From a virus: a stretch of DNA of 64,000 bases. The stretch covers positions 1-64,000 of IMG/VR virus record IMGVR_UViG_3300047388_000423, one strand, 5' to 3'. The notes beneath the pieces are model-generated. The model saw only the letters and a program-made list of their open reading frames with translations, did no database searches and was not told the origin of the DNA. The position numbers and the translations under genes are program-made. Positions 34,188-42,233 of this stretch are shown here, one piece after another; position 1 is the first letter of the stretch; each line of letters begins with the position of its first letter.

Positions 34188-34534
34188 GAAATTCCTCTGC
34201 AGGCTACAAACACTCAGATCCGATCCACCTGGATTACGGCAGGACCGCCGACGGTTCGCTGTTGGCCAAGCGTAAAGGCTTTGCCGAAGGCGGTGACGTT
34301 GAAGACGTCGCCGGACGCCGTAAACCAAAGATGTATTCACCGGTCGATCCGGCAAAAATTGATCCGGCGGTCGAGAACACCTGGGCGCGGGTGAACAGGG
34401 AGGAATATGATAAAGATCCTGCAGGCGAAATTCCGCCGCCCAAGGACGCGGAGAGCGTGGACCGCAATCGGCTCGATGCCGATGAATTCATGATCAACCG
34501 GAAGCCAAGCGATTATTGGCACCGTCGTATTTAG
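34184..34534 (+). CDS. Small hydrophilic phage protein
   Basis: 116 aa. Contains [15 protein letters not shown], similar to the EGGDT/KGGS style found at 11550 and 34580, and a charged C-terminus ([19 protein letters not shown]). No domain recognised. May be a structural accessory made late. Confidence 0.55.
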   Translation: MRNSSAGYKHSDPIHLDYGRTADGSLLAKRKGFAEGGDVEDVAGRRKPKMYSPVDPAKIDPAVENTWARVNREEYDKDPAGEIPPPKDAESVDRNRLDADEFMINRKPSDYWHRRI

Positions 34535-34579
34535 AGAGGAAGTTTCCATGCGCGACACCACCTGGAAAGGAATCAAACG

Positions 34580-34771
34580 ATGGCCCTGACTTACAAAGGT
34601 ACCGGACCACTCGATGCCAAATACGCAAAGGGCGGCCCCGAGGTGACGACCAGATCGCGTTTCATGAAAACGCCCGATGTGTTCCGCACCTCGATCGAGC
34701 GGCAGGATTACAAGAAGGAAACACCTGGCGGCGAGATGTCCAAGACCATCGAGAAGGCGCCGCCGAAGTAG
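34580..34771 (+). CDS. Small basic protein, last gene of the late region
   Basis: 63 aa with AAAGGAA 8 nt before ATG 34580. DAKYAKGGPEVTTRSRFMKT continues the Lys-Gly-Gly style of several small proteins here. Stops 4 nt before the stop of the opposing ATPase gene, so this is a convergent end of the late region. Function unknown. Confidence 0.55.
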   Translation: MALTYKGTGPLDAKYAKGGPEVTTRSRFMKTPDVFRTSIERQDYKKETPGGEMSKTIEKAPPK

Positions 34772-34774
34772 CGC

Positions 34775-36340
34775 CTACACCGGATCTTTCGGCTTTGTGA
34801 GACGGACGCGGCGTCGCTGGGGTGGGGGGCGGAGGTAGGCGTGAGGCGTCGGCTCTCCCTTTGAGCTGATGATCTTGTAAAGCGCATGATCGGGCTGCGG
34901 CGGCGCCGGGATTTCCCAGCACGCCTCGTGATAGTGGGTGTTGTAGGGGGTGCCGGCACCCAGCGAGAGCTTTCTTTGCTTGGCCTTGTAGAAGTATTCC
35001 AGTCCATTGACGATTTCACGAGCACTGTCCACGTGCTCACGCAAGTAATGTGTGAATGCCCTGCTGGATACGACAATCTGGCAGCTGTCACGGATAATCT
35101 GGATCACGACGACGCGGCCCTCGCCTGGTGGCTGCAGGATCTTGATCGGAAAGTGCCAATGTTGGTAGCGCGTGCTGGTGAATAACGCCTGGCCGCTGTC
35201 GATGAAGTGGCTCACGAAGCTAAGCAGGGCACGTTCGGTGTCGACATAGGATCCAGCGCCAACGCCTTTGGCGGCCTTGGTGCCCTTGGTGCTGCGGATC
35301 CGGCGGTTATACCGATAGGCGTCTCGCAGGAAAGTTTCCATGGCGTCGATGTCCAGCTCGGCCCCCAGGCGCCGCGCCAGCGTAGCACCGGTCAACAGCA
35401 CACCGCACAAGCTCCACCAATAGGACTCATCGATCGTGCCCTCGACCGATGCCGTGAATTTCTTGGTGATCGTGGAGACCATCGCATCGATCTTGTTGTG
35501 GGAGCGCGCCAATAGCTGGGCGTATTCGGCGCCGATCACCCCGTAATTATGCTCGAGTTCAGCGAAGATCTTGCTGGCATCCAGCCCGTCGATGATACCG
35601 GGTTCATTGGGCTTCTCCTTGAAATTGATCTCGAATATCCGGCGCATGGCGGCGGAGGAGGATTTCTTGTGGCAGATCAGGAACTCGACAAACGAAGCGT
35701 TGGAGCAGACCGCCAGCAAGGTCTGCCATTCCAGCCGGGCTTTCATGGAGCCGTCGCGGTTCAATCGTCCGCCTTCGGTGCCTTCGGCGGCAGTGAACAA
35801 GGTATGGAACAAATTATCCTGGTGGTGTCTGTCTTGGATATCGTCCAGATACGCCGGCAGGTTGCGAGTGCGTCCTAACCGTCCCTGCAACGCTTTCGGG
35901 GTCGAGTTCAGGCTCTCCCGGGTCTGCTTCGGGTGGCCCCAGACCGCGGTGGAGACCTGCTGCGCGGTCGACTTGGAGGTGCCGGGCTCGCCCCAGACGC
36001 TCAGCACGGCGCCGTAGAACGTGCCGGAGAACACCGTCAGCGGGGCGGCAAAGGCCAATGCGACCAGGACATCAAGCTCCGGCCGCTTACGATTGGTGAG
36101 CAGCCGGGCGGCCTTGATCCATGCCTCGCGCTTGCCTACGGGGGTGTACCATTTGCGGAATTCGTCGTCGGCCGCCGTGACCAGCGGCGTGGTTTGGCCG
36201 TTCTCGTGATAGAACGTGTTGCCGAACGCGAACCCGATCCGCTTACCGTCCTCGTAGCGCCATCCCATGGTGCCGATATCGCGCACGGGGGCGTGGTCTT
36301 CCTTGCGCAGCTTGTCCAGCCAACTGACGTTTTCCAGCAT
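34775..36340 (-). CDS. DUF927-type ATPase (helicase-like)
   Basis: 521 aa. Walker A GEPGTSKST near residue 118 followed by LPAYLDDIQD as a probable Walker B, and a C-terminal lid (RRIFEINFKEKPNEP; RLGAELDIDAMETFLRDAYR). The family is found in phages as primase-linked or stand-alone NTPases. The N-terminal CHC2/TOPRIM part usually preceding it is not here; a complete TOPRIM-ATPase is encoded at 54959. Transcribed leftward with the ParB-like genes but separated by a terminator. Confidence 0.7.
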   Translation of the reverse strand: MLENVSWLDKLRKEDHAPVRDIGTMGWRYEDGKRIGFAFGNTFYHENGQTTPLVTAADDEFRKWYTPVGKREAWIKAARLLTNRKRPELDVLVALAFAAPLTVFSGTFYGAVLSVWGEPGTSKSTAQQVSTAVWGHPKQTRESLNSTPKALQGRLGRTRNLPAYLDDIQDRHHQDNLFHTLFTAAEGTEGGRLNRDGSMKARLEWQTLLAVCSNASFVEFLICHKKSSSAAMRRIFEINFKEKPNEPGIIDGLDASKIFAELEHNYGVIGAEYAQLLARSHNKIDAMVSTITKKFTASVEGTIDESYWWSLCGVLLTGATLARRLGAELDIDAMETFLRDAYRYNRRIRSTKGTKAAKGVGAGSYVDTERALLSFVSHFIDSGQALFTSTRYQHWHFPIKILQPPGEGRVVVIQIIRDSCQIVVSSRAFTHYLREHVDSAREIVNGLEYFYKAKQRKLSLGAGTPYNTHYHEACWEIPAPPQPDHALYKIISSKGEPTPHAYLRPPPQRRRVRLTKPKDPV

Positions 36341-36380
36341 GTTTATGGTCTCCTGCCGGCCATCTTATTTGGGATAATTT

Positions 36381-36410
36381 AAAACGAAAAGCCCGGCACG
36401 CTGGCCGGGC
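36381..36410 (-). terminator. Rho-independent terminator, leftward
   Basis: On the minus strand GCCCGGC (36410-36404), six-nt loop, GCCGGGC (36397-36391), then TTTTCGTTTT. It follows the stop of the ParB-like gene at 36443 and precedes the DUF927 start at 36340. Confidence 0.85.
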
Positions 36411-36442
36411 GGATCGCAAGTAAGATTTGGTGATGAAATTGG

Positions 36443-37372
36443 TTATTTCTTTTCCCTCAACGCACTAACCGCGCGCGCAAGAAGGGCTTCGGCTTCGGCG
36501 ATCTTTGGCCGCAGGTAGTCGAGCGCCTCCGTCAACTGGGCGACGCTGCGTGGGTTGGGATTGCGCAGCCAGTTGGAATCGACAGTTTTCCGTTCAGGAA
36601 ATTCGCGGCACCTCTTGACGAGCGTCTTCATGTCGGACACCAGATCGTCAAACCGCATCGTGGCATACTCTTCTGCCGTGTGCTGGTTCACGTGACCGTA
36701 CTTGGCGGCGAAATCCAGTGCTGTGCCGCAAAATTCAGGATCGACCTCTTTTGGTGTCAGATGCTTGGGGGGCTGGTTCACAACTGTGTTTGAAACCAGC
36801 TTGGGACGCGGCAACGGTTGCGGTTTTGCTGTGCGCGATTTCCTTAGGGCACGAACCTTGATAGCTGTTGCATTAAGCGTTTTCCGACCCGCGACAATAT
36901 CTGCAACGTCATTCTCGTTCCCGTGCTGGCGAATTGCTCGTGCCCGCGCGACAGAGCCATAGGAAACGCCAATGAGATCGGCGGCATCTCGCAGGGTTTT
37001 GGTGTCGGAACTAGAGGGTCGTTCGGCCGAACAACCCTGTTCCTTGGCGCGATACTGATTACTGCCATTCCGCAGCGTTGCCAGTGCCTCCGCAGCAAAC
37101 GCGCGTTGTGCGATCGACAAATGCCGACGATGCTCATTGAGCGACGCTACCAATTTGAGCGCATCATCGTCAGTACTCACACCGGCATCTGCATATCGCG
37201 TCGTCACGCCAACTGCTTCGCAGGCGCGTTCACGGTTGCGTCCGTCAAGCACCATGTCTTTGTAGGTAATGACATTCATGCGCAGGCCGTTGGCCTTGAT
37301 GTCGGCCTTGAGCTTCTCAAAATCTTCACCGCTCATCAGCGGCCAGATATCGCTATAGGGATGATATTTCAT
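36443..37372 (-). CDS. ParB/Srx-like nuclease-domain protein 1
   Basis: 309 aa. N-terminal ParB domain (ITYKDMVLDGRNRERACEAV with the DGRNR motif; VASLNEHRRHLSIAQRAF) followed by a helical region that contains SVARARAIRQHG, and a C-terminal charged coil. ParB-like proteins bind DNA and hydrolyse CTP; here no ParA partner is visible. Downstream of a second ParB-like gene, presumably one operon reading leftward from 38467. Confidence 0.75.
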   Translation of the reverse strand: MKYHPYSDIWPLMSGEDFEKLKADIKANGLRMNVITYKDMVLDGRNRERACEAVGVTTRYADAGVSTDDDALKLVASLNEHRRHLSIAQRAFAAEALATLRNGSNQYRAKEQGCSAERPSSSDTKTLRDAADLIGVSYGSVARARAIRQHGNENDVADIVAGRKTLNATAIKVRALRKSRTAKPQPLPRPKLVSNTVVNQPPKHLTPKEVDPEFCGTALDFAAKYGHVNQHTAEEYATMRFDDLVSDMKTLVKRCREFPERKTVDSNWLRNPNPRSVAQLTEALDYLRPKIAEAEALLARAVSALREKK

Positions 37373-37432
37373 GATGTTTTCCGCCTCGCGCGAAACAGGC
37401 GGGCATTGCTGCCCGCCTTTCTCTCGCTCAAA

Positions 37433-38467
37433 TCAGGCGGCCTCCTCGGCTTGCTCGCCAGTCGTAATGACCGGGAATTCCTCGTCGACCAGCAACGTCC
37501 AGCGGCGACCAAGCGGCTCCTGCGTATACCACGCATTGAATACCTTGATCATCGCAGCCAGCATATGGCGCGGCTTCATCGCCTTCTCCGAGCGATTATC
37601 CTTTTCCGCCAGCTTGTGCAGGGCGTGAAAGGGGCTCTCAGCCGCGTGCTCGGCAAGCGGCCGCGAGATCTCCTCGAAGAACTCGTCAGCCTTCTCTTCG
37701 CCATGCAGGTCGGTGATCCGCATGCCGAGATAGGCAACGATATCCTTGCGGTCGCCAAGCAAAGCCACCGCCTCATCCCAATCGGACGAAGCAGAGCGCG
37801 CCGCCTTGCGAGCGTTCGGATATTTGTTGACCAGTTCCAGCACATCGTGTGGAGACAGCCGTGGCAACTTCGTCAGCCCGGCTGACGGACTGTAGACGCC
37901 GTTACTCACCTCTTCGCCGATCTTGATCACCTTGACGATGACCGGCGAGACGCCGTTCAGGCCCGCCGTCTGCAACGCGGTGGCCGCAGTACGCGCGCGA
38001 CCATTGTCGATGTAGGCGAACAGACCGGGCACCGGCTCGATCTCGGTAACAACGAACGTCTTGAACGTCGTACCGGAAATCACGCAGGCGTAAAGACGAT
38101 GCTGCGAGTCCATCAGAATGCCGTTGGCATCCACAAGAACAGACTGGCCGGTCGCCTTCCATTTACCGCTCGCCATCTGGTTTGCGTAATAAAAGATCGT
38201 GCCGGGATCGACTTTACGATTTGCGCCACCGGGATTACGCAGCAACAGGTTGATCGCAATTGCCGGGGTGATCTCATTCCATCCGGTGATGACCGGGAGA
38301 GGTCCGAGATCGGCATTGGCTTCAATATTGGCCTTGATCGCCTCCTCGAAAGCCTCGACGAGAATGAGAACTTCCTTGGACTTGGGGTTGGCCAGATCGA
38401 GCACGAGCGTCGCGGGATCGTTCAGGTCGAACGCCGGACGCGCGTGTATTGCAGTTACGTTAGTCAT
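37433..38467 (-). CDS. ParB-like nuclease-domain protein 2
   Basis: 344 aa from ATG 38467, preferred over 38479 because GGAG then lies 5-6 nt upstream. Contains the ParB-type core VDANGILMDSQHRLYACVIS and a downstream helical domain (LSPHDVLELVNKYPNARKAA; SPFHALHKLAEKDNRSEKAM). The upstream 180 bp hold the operator palindromes that also face the divergent YdaS-like gene. Function in plasmid-like maintenance or regulation is undecided. Confidence 0.7.
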   Translation of the reverse strand: MTNVTAIHARPAFDLNDPATLVLDLANPKSKEVLILVEAFEEAIKANIEANADLGPLPVITGWNEITPAIAINLLLRNPGGANRKVDPGTIFYYANQMASGKWKATGQSVLVDANGILMDSQHRLYACVISGTTFKTFVVTEIEPVPGLFAYIDNGRARTAATALQTAGLNGVSPVIVKVIKIGEEVSNGVYSPSAGLTKLPRLSPHDVLELVNKYPNARKAARSASSDWDEAVALLGDRKDIVAYLGMRITDLHGEEKADEFFEEISRPLAEHAAESPFHALHKLAEKDNRSEKAMKPRHMLAAMIKVFNAWYTQEPLGRRWTLLVDEEFPVITTGEQAEEAA

Positions 38468-38534
38468 CTTAGTCTCCATTGTCGCGGGGGTTGCGCCATT
38501 ATTGGCTGGCCGCGATGAATGGGGGGTATAGACC

Positions 38535-38570
38535 TACAGACACTGTCTGTAAACACCCGATGTCTGTAGG
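38535..38570. promoter_or_regulatory. Operator pair in the divergent ParB-like / YdaS-like gap
   Basis: The palindrome TACAGACACTGTCTGTA (38535-38551) and a further half TGTCTGTAGG (38561-38570) lie in the 195-bp gap between the two divergent genes; CCTACAGACA (38533-38542) is the exact inverse of that half. This layout is typical of a repressor controlling divergent promoters. Confidence 0.7.
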
Positions 38571-38662
38571 CAGTATTCTTACGGGCCACGTCACCGCGCG
38601 ATAGGGGAAAAACTGCCACGACTGGTTGAATCCCGACGTCGTATCAGCCTATGTTCGGGCCC

Positions 38663-38929
38663 ATGACGAGGACGAATCAAGAAATTGTCGAGATGGTGAC
38701 CGCGAAGGTGGGCGGGGAGAGCGCGCTGGCCAGGGCGCTCGGAATTAAAGTCCAGTCGGTTCAGAAGTGGAAAAAGATCCCGGCTGAGCGCATGCCGGCC
38801 GTCGAAGCGATCACCGGCATCTCGCGCGAAAAACTGCGGCCCGATCTCTTCATGGTCCATGAGAGCAGGCGCACCCTCGTCGAGTTCAAAGAGCCGCGAT
38901 CTGCGGGTAGCAAGAAAAAACGGCGCTAG
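38663..38929 (+). CDS. YdaS/Cro-like HTH regulator
   Basis: 88 aa from ATG 38663; an in-frame ATG at 38651 is possible and neither has a clear Shine-Dalgarno. IVEMVTAKVGGESALARALG with IKVQSVQKWKKIP is the Cro/YdaS helix-turn-helix that selects the cell's phage decision circuits. Divergent from the ParB-like operon across palindromic operators, so probably autoregulated. Confidence 0.75.
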   Translation: MTRTNQEIVEMVTAKVGGESALARALGIKVQSVQKWKKIPAERMPAVEAITGISREKLRPDLFMVHESRRTLVEFKEPRSAGSKKKRR

Positions 38930-38953
38930 TGTTAGCAAACAAACACAGAACGC

Positions 38954-39160
38954 GGTCCCGGATTGGTCCCGGAAACCCCCGTAAAAGGGTGGCAATAACG
39001 GACACCGAGCGGCACAAAGCGCATTGAAATCGCAGTATTTTCCTATAATGACGCAAACCCGCCGTTATCGGCGGGTTAGTTGTAACTGGTTGTTTTTATA
39101 AGATTTTTCTGCTGTTAGTGGCTCGCGGTCCCGGAAACGGTCCCGGAAACGTGGTCCCGG
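38954..39160. other. Candidate attP region with five GGTCCCGG repeats
   Basis: GGTCCCGGA begins at 38954 and 38965, then GGTCCCGGAAAC at 39127 and 39139 and GGTCCCGG at 39153, flanking a 9-bp hairpin. The cluster lies between the YdaS-like gene and the integrase stop. Direct repeats near an integrase are typical of arm-type sites. No core can be named because the bacterial attachment site is not in the window. Confidence 0.5.
39056..39077. terminator. Hairpin, probable terminator inside the attP region
   Basis: AACCCGCCG, loop TTAT, CGGCGGGTT: a perfect 9-bp stem. Followed on the plus strand after 30 nt by GTTTTTATAAG. It could end the YdaS-like transcript or act as a site in recombination. 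Confidence 0.55.
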
Positions 39161-39165
39161 TTGTA

Positions 39166-40290
39166 CTATCGCAGCTTAACACTCAATAGGTTGTCGAACG
39201 TGCGCGGTGTCTCATGCCGGTAGGTCTTGCGGATGGTGGCGACCGACACACCGCAGTACTGGCTGACCAGTTCGATATCGACACCGCGTTCTAGATACCA
39301 TGTGATCGCGGTATGTCGCAGCGTGTGGCGGACGACTTTGCGACGCGGGTCATCGGTTTCAAGACCAGCTAATTCAATGAGCGTATCCCATCCATCATGA
39401 ATACGTTTTACACGCCTACCCATGAATTCGACCACCGAATGGCTGGAAGCTCCACACCGCTGCCACCGCCGTATGTGAGCCAGCAATTTCGGATGGATGG
39501 GAATCGTCGGCTGTTGCTTACTGGTAGCTTCTTTGTTGTCGGCCTTACGTTTGAAGATACCGCGCTGCAAATCGACGTAACCGCGATCAAGCGCCGGAAT
39601 AAGCGAGGCATTGCAAATGTCACCGTTGCGGCTTCCCGTATAAAGGCCAATCAAAATGTAACGTGCGATGTGTCGCAAGGTATGACGTCCCCTGCTACCA
39701 GCATTCTTGGTTTTCTTACGATAGCGCCATGCGGTCCAAAGCAACCTCGCAGCTTCGTCACGGGTCAGGTAACGCTCGCGCGACTTTGGTGCGGAGGGCA
39801 GAGTAGCACTGAATTTTGCCTGAATGCCGCCCTTGGTTTTCTTTACACAGCGATTGACAGCCGCCTGCAACATTTTCAAATCACGATAGGCAGATGCGCC
39901 GGTTAATTCCAATCTTTCCTTGGTAAATCGCTCCTGCAATGCGCCATCGAGATCGCCAATAGTGTAATCAGCGAACCAATTGCCAATACGCTGAATTGCG
40001 GAAATCAATTGGTTCTTGTACATCTGATTGATGTCGCGCTTGGCAATGTGCTGGATTTCCAGCGAGCAAACATCCACGATCCTGATGGTGTTTGGATCGT
40101 TGTTCTTTAGCGCTTTGGACGGGTCGTGCTTTTTGAGGATGTATTTGGCGAGTGCTTTTTCAGCTCCAGCGCGATCAGATTCATAGCATCCCGTGCCAAT
40201 GTCTTTGTCTCCGTCACGGATGATCCACATGGCGGCCCTTCCGGGTCGCTCTTTTTTTCTAAGGTGCGGACCTTTGCTGGGACGCGGCAT
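39166..40290 (-). CDS. int: Tyrosine site-specific integrase
   Basis: 374 aa. Catalytic residues visible in order: Arg in LYTGSRNGDICNASL, His-x-x-Arg in RHTLRHTAITWYL, and Tyr in TIRKTYRHETP, preceded by a core-binding helical domain (IQRIGNWFADYTIGDLDGAL). Length matches phage integrases. Catalyses insertion of the phage genome at a host attachment site. Its 5' end overlaps the excisionase-like gene by 184 bp. Confidence 0.92.
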   Translation of the reverse strand: MPRPSKGPHLRKKERPGRAAMWIIRDGDKDIGTGCYESDRAGAEKALAKYILKKHDPSKALKNNDPNTIRIVDVCSLEIQHIAKRDINQMYKNQLISAIQRIGNWFADYTIGDLDGALQERFTKERLELTGASAYRDLKMLQAAVNRCVKKTKGGIQAKFSATLPSAPKSRERYLTRDEAARLLWTAWRYRKKTKNAGSRGRHTLRHIARYILIGLYTGSRNGDICNASLIPALDRGYVDLQRGIFKRKADNKEATSKQQPTIPIHPKLLAHIRRWQRCGASSHSVVEFMGRRVKRIHDGWDTLIELAGLETDDPRRKVVRHTLRHTAITWYLERGVDIELVSQYCGVSVATIRKTYRHETPRTFDNLLSVKLR

Positions 40291-40490
40291 GACTTTCTCA
40301 TCTCCTCAATGTCGGCAAGCGTCGTATAATATTTACCAGCTACAATTTCATGGCCCAGTTTCTGAGCCACCACCAAACGTCTCAATGCGCTGACAGACAT
40401 AGAACCGTCCGGAAAGGCCAGTCCAGCCGCCACCTCAAGACGCAACGGTGTATCCTTGGCAACAGTCTCAAGTTTAAGCTCGCTAGACAT
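40107..40490 (-). CDS. Excisionase-like DNA-binding protein
   Basis: 127 aa. DTPLRLEVAAGLAFPDGSMS with VSALRRLVVAQKLGHEIVAG and KYYTTLADIEEMRKSC is the MerR-like winged helix of directionality factors in rhizobial phages. The long 184-bp overlap with the integrase start is unusual; the overlapping C-terminus (ELKKHSPNTSSKS) looks like genuine coding, since similar tails occur in relatives I remember. Confidence 0.7.
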   Translation of the reverse strand: MSSELKLETVAKDTPLRLEVAAGLAFPDGSMSVSALRRLVVAQKLGHEIVAGKYYTTLADIEEMRKSCRVPAKVRTLEKKSDPEGPPCGSSVTETKTLARDAMNLIALELKKHSPNTSSKSTTRPKR

Positions 40491-40522
40491 GGCTCATATC
40501 CTACTTCACTCGTTTACCAAAA

Positions 40523-40813
40523 TTATTTTGGCGAGTTTTCCTTGTAAAACTTGCACGAGGCCCATTCCTTCTTGACCGGCGGCCCGTGCCGGTGAGTGAA
40601 AACCAGAAACATCTTGCAGCCCTGCGATCGCACGCGGCGTTCCTCGATCAATCCCGTCTGCTTGTTGAACTTTCCTTTCCCGGCACGCCAGTATGAGCGA
40701 TGCGCGCAATCGCCACACGTGGTGTCGATCGGACCAGAGCCAGCGAAGTGCGCCATACCGGGCTTGACGTCGTCGCGATCGGGGACGCCTGGCAGGCGGG
40801 TCATGATGCTCAT
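40523..40813 (-). CDS. Small Cys-motif phage protein
   Basis: 96 aa. CGDCAHRSYW ... SQGCKMFLVF ... ASCKFY gives a four-Cys arrangement likely to bind Zn. I recognise similar small Cys proteins in phage early regions, with no assigned function. Starts with ATGA overlapping the previous gene's stop. Confidence 0.65.
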   Translation of the reverse strand: MSIMTRLPGVPDRDDVKPGMAHFAGSGPIDTTCGDCAHRSYWRAGKGKFNKQTGLIEERRVRSQGCKMFLVFTHRHGPPVKKEWASCKFYKENSPK

Positions 40814-41037
40814 GGACTTGCGTCTTTATCGAGTGCGGCATTGGCACACAACTCCACAAGCCTGAGATATTGGCAGACGGCGTCGGTAGCCTCCTCGCTG
40901 GTGGCGAAATCACCGATAATATTTTCGCCATACTCCTTGATAACCGTGGCCTTCTCTTCCGGATAATAGTCGTGGGCATAGCCCATCTTATCCTCGGTAA
41001 AAACGAGGGCGAAGTAGCGCAGTGGATCATCTGTCAT
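40810..41037 (-). CDS. Small early protein with AALDKD tail
   Basis: 75 aa from ATG 41037, chosen because AGGAGG is 9 nt upstream; a longer reading from 41133 is not supported. TDDPLRYFALVFTEDKMGYA and the ending CANAALDKDASP. One of the family of overlapping genes ending in the same tail. Confidence 0.6.
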   Translation of the reverse strand: MTDDPLRYFALVFTEDKMGYAHDYYPEEKATVIKEYGENIIGDFATSEEATDAVCQYLRLVELCANAALDKDASP

Positions 41038-41140
41038 ATTGTCGACCTCCTCTGGCGACCAATTCTGACAAGCCATTCCCTCGTCAGGTCGCCGGCGTTG
41101 TTGACTGGCTCGCCAAATATCCAAATAGTCCATTGGCCAA

Positions 41141-41572
41141 TCATTCCTTGATCCGCGACTTGAAGAACTCTTGCGTCTGCCGGTTGGATTCCTCCATGGG
41201 GATCATGATCACTCCAACGTTCAGATCCGGATCGGCGCCGCATAGCAGCAACAGATTACGCGACATTGGATCCATCGCGGGATGTTTGTGCGCCTGGGTT
41301 TTTTCACAAAACCGGCAAATGAAGCTGCAGACCTCCGGAATCTGCCACAACTCGCGCGAGTCCTCGTCATAGCCGCCGACGTGAATTACGATGGCGGTCG
41401 ACGGCCTGATCTTCAGGGCGCGCCAGGACAGTACCGCAATCGCCAACGCCTTGCGATTGAAGTACGGCGCGTTTCCGATCGAAAACACCATCACGGTACG
41501 CGCCAGATCTTCGTCGCACTGGCCGGAGACGACGCTTTCGTGGGTACGAAATTTCAAGTCGGTCATGGTCAT
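41141..41572 (-). CDS. Hypothetical small protein with His/Cys patches
   Basis: 143 aa. Contains VCSFICRFCEKTQAHKHPAM, a possible metal-binding patch, and NRQTQEFFKSRIKE at the end. No domain recognised. Downstream of a one-TM mini-protein with which it overlaps by 4 nt. Confidence 0.6.
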   Translation of the reverse strand: MTMTDLKFRTHESVVSGQCDEDLARTVMVFSIGNAPYFNRKALAIAVLSWRALKIRPSTAIVIHVGGYDEDSRELWQIPEVCSFICRFCEKTQAHKHPAMDPMSRNLLLLCGADPDLNVGVIMIPMEESNRQTQEFFKSRIKE

Positions 41573-41685
41573 GGGTCCTTCGACAAATTAGGGCTACGTG
41601 CGCCGGCTAAAAAGGCCAGAAAAACCGCGGCGATGACGGTGCCGATAAATATTCCAAGACCAAGCCCCAACAAGAATGTCATCAT
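41569..41685 (-). CDS. Tiny one-TM membrane protein 1
   Basis: 38 aa (MMTFLLGLGLGIFIG ...VFLAFLAGARSPNLSKDP). One glycine-zipper-like TM (GLGLGIFIG) and a short polar tail. Start and stop overlap both neighbours (ATGA). Paralogue of the gene at 44039 with the same MM-F start, GxxxG segment and AGAR tail. Confidence 0.6.
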   Translation of the reverse strand: MMTFLLGLGLGIFIGTVIAAVFLAFLAGARSPNLSKDP

Positions 41686-41903
41686 TCCCTTGCGTCCTTA
41701 TCGAGCGCGGCGTGGGCGACGTTATAAAGAGACGTCGAGAGAGGATTGGGCAGCATTTTGCCCGTGACGGACATAACGTACCGCAGAGCCGCCTCCAGCG
41801 CCTCAAGATCATCAAGAATGCAGATTACAGCGCGGTCGTAATCGTCACGATCTGGCTTTGACAACTCGCGGCATCTATCTCGCATTGCTTGGGTTGATTT
41901 CAT
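41682..41903 (-). CDS. Small coiled-coil protein with AALDKD tail
   Basis: 73 aa; helical ICILDDLEALEAALRYVMSV, ending HAALDKDARE. Shares the tail with six other genes here. Stop and start overlaps (ATGA) couple it to both neighbours. Confidence 0.6.
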   Translation of the reverse strand: MKSTQAMRDRCRELSKPDRDDYDRAVICILDDLEALEAALRYVMSVTGKMLPNPLSTSLYNVAHAALDKDARE

Positions 41904-42172
41904 TTCCCCGCATCCTTATCGAGCGCTGCGCGGGGATCAATGCCTTCGCGGATTACTTCGATGATGTCCTCAATAGCGTCCACGGCGTATTCGCGGGCAC
42001 CAGTGTACTTGAGTTCGAACTTTTGAAACGTACCGATCCAGCTTTCACAGACAGCAATGCATCGTTCGCGCTCATTGGCTAGCGCCACCTCCAGCACCTC
42101 GATGCGGTCGGCCTGTTCCTTAAGACGGTTTTCGATTTTGAGTATCATGTCAGTCGGGAATAGGTGGTTCAT
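41900..42172 (-). CDS. Small coiled-coil protein with AALDKD tail
   Basis: 90 aa; RIEVLEVALANERERCIAVC is a clear heptad coil, and the ending is DPRAALDKDAGK. The ribosome site AAGGA for this start (42172) is supplied by a tail-encoding sequence upstream, though that upstream gene is now only a fragment (42169-42200). Confidence 0.6.
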   Translation of the reverse strand: MNHLFPTDMILKIENRLKEQADRIEVLEVALANERERCIAVCESWIGTFQKFELKYTGAREYAVDAIEDIIEVIREGIDPRAALDKDAGK

Positions 42173-42203
42173 TTCCCCGCGTCCTTATCCAGCACGGCCC
42201 CGT
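42169..42203 (-). pseudogene. Orphan AALDKD-tail fragment
   Basis: On the minus strand a frame without any start codon ends ...GAVLDKDAGK then TGA, overlapping the start at 42172. Immediately upstream the preceding gene has lost its own stop (RAALDKDAGDEDQV instead of RAALDKDAGK). It looks like a gene deleted by recombination between tail copies. Confidence 0.5.
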
Positions 42204-42233
42204 CCGCGAGCGCAGGCTCCGACGGGTCTCCCT

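Noticed and set aside
34548-34589. 13-aa ORF with a good Shine-Dalgarno before the gene at 34580
   Set aside because: Too short to support; may only reflect the overlap ATG-TGA near the next start.
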